This document shows positions 35,313 through 47,600 of a stretch of DNA of 64,000 bases, piece after piece; positions within the stretch are counted from its first letter, which is position 1, and each line of letters opens with the position of its first letter. Location of the stretch: positions 18,618,696-18,682,695 of the forward strand of contig OX579638.1 in NCBI GenBank assembly GCA_951230915.1, given 5' to 3'. A program made the translations under genes and the position numbers. Under the pieces are notes generated by a model. It did not search any database, was not told the origin of the DNA, and saw only the letters and a list, made by a program, of their open reading frames with translations. The stretch is from Antitrichia curtipendula. Lineage: Eukaryota > Streptophyta > Bryopsida > Hypnales > Leucodontaceae.

Positions 35313-36612
35313 TCAGTGTTTAATTTTAACTGATGTAAATTCATTATAATTGAAGTCAAGGATGAATTCATCTTAAGTGATTGATAATTTATTTAAATGG
35401 ATGAAAACAAGTCTACAAGTAGATTTGGCAATTAAAAAAATGAGTTTCCATACTATGATTTTAAGTTCTTTCAAAAAACAATTTTTACCTTTATCTTTTC
35501 ATCCAAAAAAATTCTTTAAATTTTGTACAAGGAAAGTTTGGTAGCATGAGAAATAATTTTAAATAAAATATAAAACAAACTATGGAACTTATGAAGTAAG
35601 GAGTTCAACCCTAAACTCATTTTGTATCAAATGCACTGGGAAGGATTTACCAATATAGGTAGGATGAGAAATAGTTTTGTAAATTTATTTTTAAATTAAA
35701 GATAATAACCAGTGATGTAGTCTACACACTCTATGCTCACCTCTAAATGATTTAGGGGTTTGAATGACAATCAAGTAGTCCCATGCATTCAATGCACGGG
35801 AATAAGGTCGTAATTTGGTCTTTGGCCATGGGGTCTTCTTCCCAATTTCCATTGCTTCCATAGCCTCATTGGTAGTTGGACACTTCCCATGGAGTAAGCT
35901 ACTGTTATATGCAGTCCATCTCTATGACCTTAGTGGTACTTACATATTTCTTACTAGCGAGCTATTGTCACAAGCAATCCATCTCTATGTCTTTAATCTA
36001 ATATGGTTCTAAATTGTTAAATTCTAAATTCTAAATTATGAAATAATTCACCCTTAAAGTTTTTGGCATGTCGAGAGGTCAAAAACTACTTCAAAATGTT
36101 TTAGTGTTGAAAAAGAATGCTAGCTAAAACTTTCCTAGATACACATTGGCAAGAGTTGAAATTCTATTTCTAAACCTACTCAAATAAAATAAAAATAAAA
36201 ATTTAATCATAAAGTGATTCAAAATTATCATAGAAACATACTAATAAAAGAAAATATTATTCAAATGATTTAATGCATTTGCAAAAAGGTTGAGAATTGT
36301 CAAAAAATTGCTAAGAGGTTATCTTGGGTTGAACCCGCTTTTTACTAAAATGCTTTTCAGAAATTTGTAACATCTTGGATTGAGGTGAATTTTTAACCGC
36401 TGAAATTGTAGTCAAATTTCCCAATAATTTCTCATTTTTCTCATTGAAGGAAAAAATCAGAGCTTCCCATATACATGAAACTGTAGTCACTGTGAAAGAC
36501 ATTTCTCTTATAATTTCTTGATAATGTATTGTACTATATAGACTACAGTTGATTCCTTAGCTTATTTTGTTTGGGATTCCACTTTCACAATAAAAATCAC
36601 ATCTTACTCCAT
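35313..36612. other. AT-rich region with an inverted fragment of a dispersed repeat
   Basis: The segment 36050-36320 is, in reverse complement, similar to the interior of the element at 20791-21764 (about 21370-21600). Shared words are TTTGAGTAGGTTTAGAAAT, TTTTTCAACACTAAAACATT and TTGAATCACTTT. This links the two TTAA-type families or shows a nested fragment. Otherwise nothing is recognised; a weak 67-bp duplication lies at about 35890-36000. Confidence 0.5.
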
Positions 36613-37128
36613 TTACCCCCCTAAAGGTCCAAGGCCATTTTTCTGTCAAAAACCACTTGAAATTGTCATTTCTGTTGCATTCATCAATGGAAAAAAAAAA
36701 AAAAAAATTCTAAATCTAACCGTAGGATCTTGTACTATACTTGTCTGAGATCACGTGGTGAAAATTTTATGAAGTTTGACCATACAAATTGAGAGATATT
36801 AGCATTCAAAGTTAGAAACAAAGGTTTTTTCTTAACACTGTCTAGCTTGCTATTTCAGATGATTCTGACCGCCATGTGTAAAACAAATTTGCACAATGAA
36901 CTTTGAATTTACAATTTAATATGTTGAAGAATTGGGTTCAAAGTCTGGAAATTAAAAATAAATAAAAATAAAAATCTTGATTTTCATTCTTTAAAAAATT
37001 GTTAAGTAGAAGTAGGTTCAAGATTGAAAGAAAAAATAAATTGTTAATAGCTCTAAGGTGGAATTGAAACACAGTAATCCCAATGGTGAGATTTTTTTTA
37101 TAGGAAACAAACTTAACCTTGTCAAACA
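36613..37128. mobile_element. TTAA-type element, left end intact, truncated on the right
   Basis: It begins TTTA then CCCCCCTAAAGGTCCAAGGCC-like sequence at 36613 and follows the copy at 32265-33108 through 'atgaagtttgaccatacaa', GAGATATTAGCATTCAAAG and GTTAAGTAGAAGTAGGTTCA, up to about 37128. Unrelated GT-rich sequence begins there. No coding sequence. Confidence 0.65.
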
Positions 37129-37462
37129 TTAGGGTTTGGGGTTTTGGGGGAGCGATTGCAACACTGAGCTTCCCTGGTTTCTATCATGTAGTAATTTGTT
37201 CAATGCATTGTTGCTCTTTGCTTTCTGTGAACTCTCATTACGCGTGATCGGTTTGCTTGTGTTATTCCCTGGTTGTGAGTTGTGAAGCTTTGCGAGCGTG
37301 GTAGGAACTTGGAAATAATTTTGCGAATGTGGTGAACTACTGTTGAAGGAAGACACGCGATTGGAAGTTTGTGTGCATTTTGGCGTGCAATTGTCCTGAA
37401 ATTTCAGACCTTGCAGACTTTGGAATTGTGGTCTGGGTTGTTGTTCTTGGTTGACGTGCAAT

Positions 37463-37570
37463 TTTGGCAAACTGTGAGTTAGAAGGGTGATTGCCAAACT
37501 GCGAGTTGGGGTGGCAATTGCCAAACTGCGAGGTAGGTGGTGATTGCCAGACTGCGAGGTAGGATGGCGA
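37463..37570. repeat. Tandem repeat, four units of 26-30 bp
   Basis: Units contain TTGCCAAACTGCGAG followed by a T/G-rich spacer (GTAGGTGGTGA, TTGGGGTGGCAA). The first unit is the most diverged. Confidence 0.8.
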
Positions 37571-37625
37571 CTAGCAAAATTACAGGACTTGCTTCTCGAT
37601 CGTAGCCAATTCAATCACACAATTT

Positions 37626-37745
37626 GGTTCTTTTTGAAGTTCTTCTGCTCTTGGTCGGGGGCACTCCTATTATGCAATTCAGTTGCGCAATCTGGTTCTC
37701 TTTGAAGTTCTTCTGCTCTTGGTTTTAGGTGCTCCTATTGTGCAA
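37626..37745. repeat. Tandem duplication, unit 68 bp
   Basis: GGTTCTYTTTGAAGTTCTTC, then TGCTCTTGGT and GCACTCCTATTATGCAA (or its variant GTGCTCCTATTGTGCAA), occurs at 37626 and again at 37694. Confidence 0.85.
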
Positions 37746-37922
37746 TCCAACGCTGCAAGTGACTTCAAATCAAGTATGTTCGCTTGAACCTTGCAGTTGT
37801 TTTTGCTAATTCAAATGTAGTCGTTCTTCTTTACTTTGCAGTGTAGGGTTTAGAGATTCTGAAATTGCTAGTTTCAAAAATTTTACTCCACATTTTTTTT
37901 GGCTGTCTTCTTTGATTGATCT

Positions 37923-37962
37923 AAGACAACCAATTCAATCAAACAAATGAATTGGTTGTCTT
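37923..37962. repeat. Perfect 15-bp stem hairpin
   Basis: AAGACAACCAATTCA (37923-37937) and its exact reverse complement (37948-37962) flank a 10-nt loop. The surrounding 37890-38120 repeats CACATTTTTTTTGGCT and GAATTGGTTGT words. Confidence 0.85.
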
Positions 37963-40151
37963 GGATTTTGCTCCACATTTTTTTTGGCTATCTTGTTTGA
38001 CTGAATTGGTTGTTCTACATTTTTTTTGGCTAGCTATTTTTTAGGCTGTCTACTGTTGGATTGAACTGGCTGTTTTTTTTTGGCTACCTGTTGTTTGATT
38101 TAGTTAGTTGTTCCACATTTTTTTGGTTGGTTGATGTTCAGTAACAAATTCTTGTTTATCACTTTGTGCTTGCAGGATAAGACTGGTGGGAGTAGGAGAC
38201 ACCTTCTACAGTTTTACTATCTCATACTTTGAGCTCAGAAATATACAACAGAGACTTTGATGAGTTTAGGGTGGTTTTTATAGTTGTGGTGAATGTGAGC
38301 ATGACTGTCGATTGAGGTTTGGACTTCCCTAATGGCTACTGATGTTTTGGGTGTTGATTGAAGCAAGTTCCATGGCAAAGAGGCAAAAATCCCTCCGTGA
38401 ACATTACTTCGTGTAGATGTTCTATTCGGCAGTAAAAATTTTATTTTTGATGTGTCATTGTGTGTATTTTGCTTCTTTTGTTGAGTGACTTTGATGTTTG
38501 TGATTCAATTTGGTAGTTTTGTGAAGTAATTGTCAATGTGAAAGTTCATTGTTGGAATTCTAGTTTTGGGATTAGGATAGTTCGTAATACCATTTGGGCT
38601 AAAGTTGGTTGTCTAAGGATGGATATCAAAATCAAAAGTCCAATTTGGTTTTGTTATGTACAGTTAGGTGTTAGGTTTGTCAATCCGATTGGGCTAGTTA
38701 TCTAGTTGGTTGTGACAGTTAGGTGAGGGATTCCTATTTGGTAGTTGGGCAATGTTTTGAGGTTACAAGTCTAAGTTGGTTTGGAAACTATTCAATTTGG
38801 GATTTTAAAGAGGTGTTTTCCAATTTGGAAGGCACCGTCTGTTGAAGAGTCTTAGTCGTGTCCCAGCCGGGTGTGCTGCGTATTTGTTTGTTTTTTGTGT
38901 TTTCTATTTGGTGAATGTTTGGTTGTGTATGTGAGTTCAAGGCGGAGAGCTGAGCCTGTCACAGTGGGTGCTTGACATGGATTGGTTCTAAGTTGAGAAG
39001 TATGTGCAAGTTGTGGAGATGATCAAATCGGAAGAAGTTTTTTTTTTCTGGTTAAGAGTTTATGAAAGATGATGAAGTCACTGTAAAGAGCTAATTATCC
39101 TATTTGGAGAAGTGCAATGATAGTTTGCCTAATTGATAAGTAATGGGAATTTGATTCAGTTTAGGAAGCTGAAGAGTTCAATTGGGAGTGACGGAGTGAA
39201 GTTCAATTTGGAATAAGCAATCAAAGAGTTAGAATTGCTAGTGATAGCAAATAGAATTTCCAAATCGGAATGTTGATTTGATGTGGAGTTAAGTGGAAGA
39301 AAACAGTAATTAGAGATGGAAGATTTTGGATTCCAATTAGAGTTAATGCTGATGAGATTAAATCTATAAACGGTGATTTGTCACCAATTTGGATTAATAA
39401 AATGAAAGTGTATTAGCATTTGGTTGCATGTGTATGAATTAACCAAGTGGAAGTTATTTGTTGTTTATGGCTGGTGTTTGGCTATGGTTGTATGGCTGAA
39501 GTCCAAGTTGGTTTAACAATGATTTATGGAAATGTGAGTATGTTTGAATGGGAGATATTTTGATGAAATATAACTTGTGTTGATTTAATTCTGCATTCAA
39601 TTTGGAAGTTTTGTATGTCATTGCAGTGAATTGCAGTTTCTTTCCAATTCAGGTATGTATGGGGTCTTTGATTTATAACAGTCCAATTTGAAGTTTGTAT
39701 AAAGTCTGAATGTTGTTTTATGGAATTTCTAATTGGGTTTGTTTATGAATGCATGCCTGTTGTTAAGCCAGAGTGATGCTATATGTGACGGAACAATTTG
39801 GATTCTATTATAGCGACTCAGAAGAAAAGAATACAAGTAGCAATTTGGCGGAATTATGCTGGATATCCCAGTGGGAGATAAGATGGTGCTGCCTAGCAAC
39901 CAATGCAATTTGGAAGTTAAAGAGCCTTAGCTGAGCTTGTTTAGTGAGCAATCCTAGTTGGAGATAAAGATTTGGCTGAAGGCTGTACCAGTGCTTTCCA
40001 ATTTGGAGTAAAGAGCAAGGGGACCTCATTGGCTGTGAAGTGAAGATCGACGAACTATTTGGGAGATTTTCTTTCATTTGTGGCTATTAAGAGGGGAGTG
40101 AAATAAATTTAGTAATTAGGTTATGCAAATTGTGAGAAATTAATTTGATGC

Positions 40152-40496
40152 CAGGGTTGTCTAAACCGACGTGACGTTGGCTTTTTGCGTCTGGATGTCG
40201 TCACGCGTCCGTCGCGACGAGACCGGACGCGGCAGGATCCGTTTGCAATGTTGGCAGGCTGTCCAGGCCGTAGTTGAAGTCCATCCAGGCCGTCTACGGG
40301 GCCGTCCAGTCTGTCTACAGGGCCGTCCAGTTCGTCCACATCCGCTGTCGACGGAAACATTCATCCACACACTGCAGATTTTCATCTGTTTTCTACATTT
40401 TGTCGATGGATTTCATCCTGACGGACGTTGGGGTTCGATCTTGATGTCCGGATGGACATCCGGACGTCCGGTTGTGGCGTGACGGGGACAACCCTG
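40152..40496. mobile_element. CpG-rich hAT-type MITE (345 bp)
   Basis: The ends are CAGGGTTGTC (40152-40161) and GACAACCCTG (40487-40496), exact reverse complements. Near-identical 8-bp flanks (TTTGATGC at 40144-40151, CTTGATGC at 40497-40504) form the target duplication. An 8-bp duplication and CAGGG ends are typical of hAT elements (family knowledge). The interior is far richer in GC and CpG than its surroundings, with repeated GTCCAGGCCGT-like and CCGGATGGACATCCGG words. No coding sequence. It lies 260 bp from the hAT transposase relic but need not derive from it. Confidence 0.85.
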
Positions 40497-40754
40497 CTTG
40501 ATGCTAGTTGGAAGTATACATTTCTTGGATGTTTTATTCCCTAATTTGTTGTCTTTTGTCATTGTAGAAGTAAGCCTATTTAAAAGACCTCCCTAGGAAC
40601 GAACTTTACTATTGATTTAGAAATTTCCAAATAGGATTTAAATCTATCTACACTTCGCAAAGTCTTGTGAAATGGATTTAGCTGATTTGCTTTCTTCTAC
40701 CTGTGAAAGCTCCAAATTAGCTGACAGTCCTCAATTTGGCACAGATCCCCCTCC

Positions 40755-42760
40755 CTTCCCAAGCAGAACTTGCACAAGGTTTTTGGAAAGAACAATGGAC
40801 TACCCAATTTGAATGGCTACAATTTTCTGCTGAAGTAGACAAAGTTTTTTGCAGAATTTGTATGGAGAAGGGGGGGGGCGTTTCGTCTATATAAAAGAAA
40901 GATAAAAAAATTTCAAAGTTTTAGCTTTCTTGGACCATGCCCAATTCAATGAACATAGGCAACTTAGTTGGGCTTCCAATAGTGGTGAGAAGACTATGGA
41001 AAGGACTATTTTTTCACAGCCAACATGCATGCAATGAAGCTTTGATGACCCTTTTTTGGGCAGCATACTTTATAAGGAGGCAGTCCTTTCTCTTCTCTAA
41101 ATTTCTTTCTTTGTGTACTTTGCTGAAATCAGTCAAGGCCTCCATCACAATTAGCATGTATTAGGATGAAAAGGCTTGTGCAAACCTGATTTGGTGTATT
41201 TTAATGGAGCTGCAAAAGAAAGTTCTCTGTAGAATTTGTAACTCCCCATTTTATAGCATTATGATAGACAAGTACATTGATATTAGTATTACGAGAAATC
41301 TTGTGGTTTTTGCGAGTATTGTTGAGGAAGGATTGCTCATCACCCTCTTTTAGGCTTGTTGCAGATACTTGGTGGCAAGGAAGATGCTACCGTCATTTTT
41401 GATACTCTAATTTCACATCTGCAGACTTGGGAGCTCGACCTATGTAAGTTTGTTGCATTTGGTAGCGATGGGGCGAGTACTATGAATGGCAGCTAGGGTG
41501 GTGTGGCAGCAAAAATCAGGCTTCAAGTTAACCCATTCCTCCTCTCTTGTCACTGTGTCGCTCACTGCATAAATCTAGCAGCCGTAGATGCTATCAAAGC
41601 ACTTGATTACAAGTCTTTGTCTGCTGAAGTTGGTTCCTTGTTGAATTCAGTTTTTTCCTTCTTTAGCAAATCGAGTAAGCATAAGCATGCATTGGTATCT
41701 TTGCAGGAAGAACTTCTTGATGCCAAGAAAGTAATGAAAATGTATCGTAAGATTCGTTGGCTCAATAGATGGCAGGTTGTTACTACATTGTGTGATTCAT
41801 TAGAGTCGGTTCTCTGTTATTTCCAAACTATGGACGATCGAGATTCAGCCCAAGCTAAGGAAATATTGCACAAATTGGGTCAGTTTAAGTTCATGTATGT
41901 TCTTTTTTTTCTGGCTGACATTTTGCATTTATTGGCTATGTTGTCCAAGGTTTTTCAAAACAACTTTGTTGATGTTAGTAGCATTGATAGCATAATTCGG
42001 TCTGAAATTGCTCAAATTTGCATGCTTTTCATTGTTGAATCCTGTGACTTGAACATTGCCACGTTCAATGAAGACACTGGTTTTCATTTGCTTCCGGAAT
42101 ATGGTCTTCACGTGGATTATAAAGAGGTTGTAGTCTGAAATTCAAGGGAAGATGTTTCATGGGTTTGAAATGTAGAGTTGTAGGCTAGGAACAGACCTAG
42201 GAGAGGCACTAGATTTTCAAAGGGCTTTTGCTGAGGTTGTTTGTGCAGGTTTGAATGCACGATTTCATGATAACAATTTGATTTCTTGTTTCAAGGTTTT
42301 GAATCCCACTAACATGCCATCAAAGCAAGTGGGCTTGCAGAATTATTTTGTTGCAGAATTAGAGTCTTTATTGGCCCATTTCGGTGTGGATCGATCCCAT
42401 GTAGGCTTCACTCTCCCTGTCCTTGTTGATGTCACAACATGCAAGCGTGAGTTTCTATCTTTTAAGCTGCAGTACACCAGCAAATGGAAGAACAAAAATG
42501 TTACGGACTTGTGGAGAATGATCACGTGGAATCGTTCCTTGCAAGTCCGTTATCCTAATCTTCTTGTTCTTGCTAAGTTGGCTTCAGTGCAATGTGTTTC
42601 CACAGCCACATGTGAGTGTGCTTTCAGTATCCAAAATCTAAACAAAACTTGTGTGAAGAACAAGTTGGGCAACAAACATTAGGAGGCAATGTTGCGAATA
42701 GCTTTAGAAGGCTTGGATGGTGAGATAGATGATGTTTTTTGTGATGCTATCCTTCTTTGA
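40755..42760 (+). pseudogene. hAT-family transposase (ZNF862-like), decayed
   Basis: The relic reads across several frames. At the N-terminus is a TTF-type zinc finger: FWKEQWTTQFEWLQFSA, VFCRICMEKG, then HAQFNEHRQL. Near 41460 is GSDGASTMNG, with the catalytic Asp. CHCVAHCINLA near 41545 is the hAT CxxH region, and RWLNRWQVVTTLCDSLESVL follows. After a frameshift near 42140 comes LNARFHDNN, then the C-terminal dimerisation region (YPNLLVLAKLASVQCVSTAT, ECAFSIQNLNKT, LGNKH). A stop (TAG, 42680) precedes LRIALEGLDGEIDD, and the natural end is 42758-42760. The order and spacing match hAT proteins annotated as zinc finger 862-like. The product would cut and paste hAT DNA in the nucleus. Multiple stops and frameshifts make it inactive, and terminal repeats were not found. 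Confidence 0.8.
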
Positions 42761-43423
42761 AAACATGATAGCAAGTATTGTTTCTTGTATTCTAAACCCT
42801 TCTTTGTATTTGAATGGTTCAGGTGGACTTAGTGTGAGTAATGGGTCTTTTTCATTCGAGGCATTTCAAACTGATGCTAGTGGTACTGAAATGTCTTGAC
42901 TTGCAATGTTTAACGTACTAAGCAGCCTCCGCAAAATACTTGGACCCTCTTTTGGATCCTTGTATTTTCCGAAGGCTACGTCCTTGGCCCTAGTTTGGTA
43001 GGGGCTTAGCCAAGATTAATTCATGCCAAAGATACATTAAACCAAAAAAATGGAGAGTAGAAATAAAACTCTTCCTCAAAACAAAAAACCGGCTCTATTT
43101 TCCACATTCAAGAAAATGGCCAAATAGAAATATAGAAATCCAGCAAATTGTCTAATGAAATTTCAAAAAAAGGGATTGCAACCGGAAAAAAAATCCACTT
43201 CTCAGTCTAACTTCCGAATAAAATTGAAAAAACCCGAGCCAGCTTCGAGAATGAAGGAAATGGTCCGTTTACTGTAAAGATACTTCCCAGACAATGATCA
43301 GCTTGCTTCAGACCACGCAGTTTGAAGTGAGAGTATATTTGACATGAAATTAGATTATAAACACCATTTCTATACATGCAAATCAATTAAACATTTAGAC
43401 CATGCAATTCGATTGTTACAATT
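42761..43423. other. Spacer
   Basis: No gene recognised. It may hold the 3' part of the hAT element, but no CAGGG-type end is visible. Confidence 0.4.
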
Positions 43424-44653
43424 TTAAGTTTTGATTACTTCATATGCCTTGAATTTTTTATCTTGTCGTTCTGATTTAAAGTTCTTCCGAGAATGAGGAG
43501 GTCGACCAACATCATTCCACAAATGGTGACAATGAATAATTGTTGCTGGTATGGATGAGAGGTAAGGGCCATCTATGTTTCCATCATTACACTTGCATGA
43601 TAGCATGTGCAAGTGGTCTTTGTTCAAGGGCCATACAATCTTACAAGTCCGTTTTCATAGCTTCTCAACCATGGGGAAGTCATCGCAAGTGTATAACTTG
43701 GAAATGATGTCTTTTGCTGCCTTCCATGTATGTTGCCCATTGATTATTTTGAACTTCCCAGCTTTAACGCAATCTTGCCAACAAGTCAGCCTCTCAAAGG
43801 TGGTAGGCATCATTGTGAGGATTTGCTTGGTATAGTTCGCTTTGAACATGCGCTTGACCACTACCACCACACCCTTTTCCTCTAGTGGCTTGAAGATGAT
43901 TCTTGATGTTTTTTCAGCGCTCATTATGTCATCCAAATCCAATTCAAAGTATTTTTTCCTACTAAAAATGAACATATATGACGATGTTGTTTTGAGTAAG
44001 TGATTTGCGTCAACTTCAGCTTTCACTCATTTTTTTATCTCAACATCACGGTTGACACTTGCCTCCTTAAAATCTACAGCAAAGGTGATCTTTTGGAAAA
44101 TCTTTACTGGGTCAAATTCAATAGTTGTTGGATTCTTTGTCTACCTTCCAAATACTTTTTTTACGACCATCATCTCAGCTTCTTTCAATGAAGGCTCAAT
44201 AGATGATTCTTGGATCAAGGAATTTGGCATTTGTTGCAGCTCAGAGTCAGCTCTCTTGGATGCACATGGCCGCGCATTTTTCTCTGCCTTCTTAAAGGCT
44301 TCCTCTAAGGTCTGACCAACAACATCAATGGTTTTTTTGTTTTTTTGCGTCTTCTTTTTGTTTTGAGATGTTGATGGACCTTAACCTTGTTGATTCCCAG
44401 TCACTTTGATTTGCACTAAAAGCACAGGGTCAATTTCTTTAGAACTCCTCCTCTCAATTGGTGATGAAAGAGTAGGAGTTGGATTAGGAATTGAGTTGTC
44501 TCTAGTTGCAGTCGAGGTTGGCTGTGAATGGCTCCGATTAGTCTCCTTTAGAACAAGTGGATAAAATATTGGAGGTTCACAATCATTTTGCAGCTGCTTT
44601 TATGATTGTCCTTGGACTTTGGTCTTCTTACTAGATTTTCTTTTAGATTCCAT
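43424..44653 (-). pseudogene. Unrecognised 410-codon pseudogene with five in-frame stops
   Basis: A single minus-strand frame from MESKRKSSKKTK (44653) to EVIKT (43424) keeps protein-like sequence throughout, broken only by five stop codons. Three stops fall where Trp would fit (GR-stop-TK, KK-stop-VK, KL-stop-KR) and two where Gln would fit. No frameshift is needed. The N-terminal third is basic and Ser/Thr/Pro-rich. The middle has an amphipathic charged stretch (TLEEAFKKAEKNA). The C-terminal half holds LDLDDIMS, FERLTCWQDC and KIINGQHTWKAAK, the last resembling the DGQHR-type motif of ParB/sulfiredoxin-like folds (weak analogy). A CNDGN and HCHH pair follow. I do not recognise the family. 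A low-copy gene or transposon ORF silenced by methylation-driven decay is likely. Confidence 0.55.
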
Positions 44654-47600
44654 TTTTTGATCTTACATATCATGTACGGGATATCCATATTTTAATATAG
44701 TAGCTTCAAGATTGTTGGCCTTGCTACTACAGTACTTTACTACACATGCGGCTCTGTAAAAATTGTTGCATGAGCTTTACATTCAACTTTTATGAAAATC
44801 ATTAGTGGTTGATAGGGCTAAAGAACAGTTTTGTAATTTGTCATCATCCGGTTGCTACAAAAGCTCATGTTATCTTCTACACAATGTCGTGTAGAGAGCG
44901 GTTTGCTTTAGAAAATCATGAGGATTCTAGCTGCAACCAAAAATGGCTTAGAAATTAAAGAAGTCATAGCCATTTAGATTCTTCAAATTCGATTGTCAAA
45001 TCTTCAAACTACTCCTTGTTGGCCTATCTTATAATGACTCTAATTGAATTCAAAGGTTACAGTAGGTGATAAAAAAAACACAAGCTTCGGACGAATAAAA
45101 CGGGACGGCCAAACCACAAGCTGAACCGTTCAAGGGATTGGCTCCTAAATTTCAAATCCACGATGACCAACAATCGTGCATTATCAATAGGAACAACATA
45201 AAAGTACAATCATACAGACAAAGAACCCCACTTTGTCGTATCCACAATGCAAAAAAAGGCTAGGTAATGGTTTCACCCGTGTTGCTTGCAACAACAACAT
45301 TTACAATGAAAGACAAGCCACAAGCCACAAACCACAACACACAAGACACAAGTCTTCAATGTATTCTTCAACTTCAACTTCAACTCCTTGGTTGGACTTA
45401 GATTTAGTTTCACTATTTCATACAAAGTTAAAATGAAATTTATGATGACTTTTTAGAAAGCTAGCACAATCATCTATTTTTCCTCCAAATTTCAACTCAT
45501 TCTGACACTTTTTCCAACTTCTACAGACATCCAAAGTTTTGGCCTTGAGAAAAAAGGGAGCAAACCCTTCCTCACTTAATCACTCACAACTCACTCACAC
45601 AAAATTCAAATAGAATGAACAATAGCTTTATAAAAATCTAACAAAATTCTGTACACTCTTTTCAAATTTCATTTTAAACAAAAGACCTTTCCGTCTTTTA
45701 TGGCTAGTTGAATTCTATGTCCTTTTATATATAAAAGGCAACAGACCTTCTTCCACTCAAACTAACACAACTTTTGATTGACAACTCCAAATGAAGTAGG
45801 TAAGATCAATTTAAAAACACCACACCATGATATACGACTCTTCCAATTTTTATTCCAAAATTCTCCAAAGACAACACACTATGGCCCCTCAAACATTTGG
45901 GCCTTACAAGCAACAACGAGAAAGAAAATGAATAGTGTTTCTCTTTTACTTCCACCTTATCTTCTACCTAAACCATACAAGTCAAGTGGACTTCAGCTCA
46001 TATCTTGACCATGTGGCTCCCCTAACACCCATTGATCATGAATTTTGATCATAAGACTAATTCCAAATCCCTAGTTAGAAGATAAATCACCACAAAGTAT
46101 CTAGAAGGTAAACTATTTGAATATTTTCCTTGTACAACTTCATACACACAAGTTTAATTTAGAAAAACACTCTAAATATGGAATTAAAAACTAACATATG
46201 TCTAATAGAGGTAAAAAAAATAAAGTTCCAATCAAAATATTATTCCATCTACAAAAAATTAAAAATGCGTTTGCTGGTAATAGTGACATAATCGATACGA
46301 TCTGCCTTAGTTAAAGGATTAACTGACCCTTTCAACCATTGTTGATGACCATAAATTCCTTTAATAGGCTTGACCATGCAATATTGATTGATGTTTAAAC
46401 CTTCAAAATAACCTTCAAATGTCATTTCATGATTGTCAGACTCAACGCATCTAACCTGCAACAAGATCACCAATGCTTGAGCGTCTTGTTGAAAATTCTT
46501 GTGCTATCGTTGCTCCATGCAAGGTTGTTTCGATGGTTGAGATGGTCCAGCTTCATCTTATAAACTCCCATGCAGCAATGAAAGACCCAACGACAGTTGA
46601 AGTTGGTTTAGCAGTTGCGATAAAAAAAATTCAAACTCACACTTCGGATGAGATTCTTCTCTTAAGACTCAGAAAAAATCTTCCAGTTCGACATAATATA
46701 ACTTAAATAAAAAACAAAGAATAATAACATCAAATACAATGAAGCTCACAAGTGAACTCTTCTCTTTATAGTTGTCTACCACGGTAGTGAGAAGCTTCGC
46801 CTTGAAGCCAATCCAAATGATGTTACTTCCTTTACTATTTTATAAATATCAAAATCCATCTAAAGAATGTAAATATATATATTTTTACATAATGTCTACA
46901 TTTGCAATACGACAGTACATTACAACTACTCTTAGAGCTTCAGTATTTGAATTTGCAACGTTTATAAGAAAAATCTTTTTTAATACAATGATATCAAGTA
47001 CAACTACTATTGGAAAGGATTTCCATCTGGGAACTTTTTTTTACTTTTGAAATCCTAACTCAAGATTGAACAAGGGTGAGCTTTTTGGAAAGGTCATTTT
47101 CAAGTTCCAGAAGGATTTTGATGACACAAGCTCAAGAGACACCTTTCCTTCCACATTACAATTTCAAGATTTGTGGATTCTATTAGGTTTTAATCTTTTA
47201 ATGTATCCATAAAAAGAAAGCTCACTCTCCATGAATGCTTCCATAGCTCTGTATACAAAAGAATAACTTTAGCTTCATCTTCAACTTGTGTAAATCAAAC
47301 TGCATGGTCTAAAGTAGTTTTAGGACAACAATATTAATTTTTAAGCTCATATTTTTTCTCTAATTCAATGCTAATTGGAGCTAATTGGAAATGTTAAAAA
47401 AATAGGTTGTTGGCCTACAAAATATGTTCATTCTAAACACTAGTTTGAATTTATATTTAGCTTTGTGAAAGTTCAACATTATATGAGGCTACAAAAGGTG
47501 AACCTTGGAAATTCCAACAATGCTAAGGCTTGGTTTAGAATACACACTCAAAACCAATTCTAAATCTCTATAGCTAGATAAGAACTATTTTCAAACTCTA

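Larger units (their letters stand above)
37129..40143. other. GT-rich, repeat-bearing non-coding block
   Basis: The plus strand is rich in G and T, with many AATTTGG/GTTTGG words and several small repeats (listed separately). The longest minus-strand frame (37129-37614) only translates the tandem repeat. No gene recognised. The composition resembles the untranslated interior of a decayed retroelement, but no primer-binding site or LTR pair was found. Confidence 0.45.

Noticed and set aside
37129..37614. 161-codon minus-strand frame
   Set aside because: Much of it is the translation of the 26-30-bp tandem repeat and no domain is recognisable.
40121..40482. Overlapping open frames of 74-103 codons on both strands
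   Set aside because: They are produced by the GC-rich MITE at 40152-40496.
45721..45738. Perfect palindrome CCTTTTATATATAAAAGG as a promoter
   Set aside because: It contains a TATA-like core, but no gene with a plausible start follows; chance is likely in AT-rich DNA.
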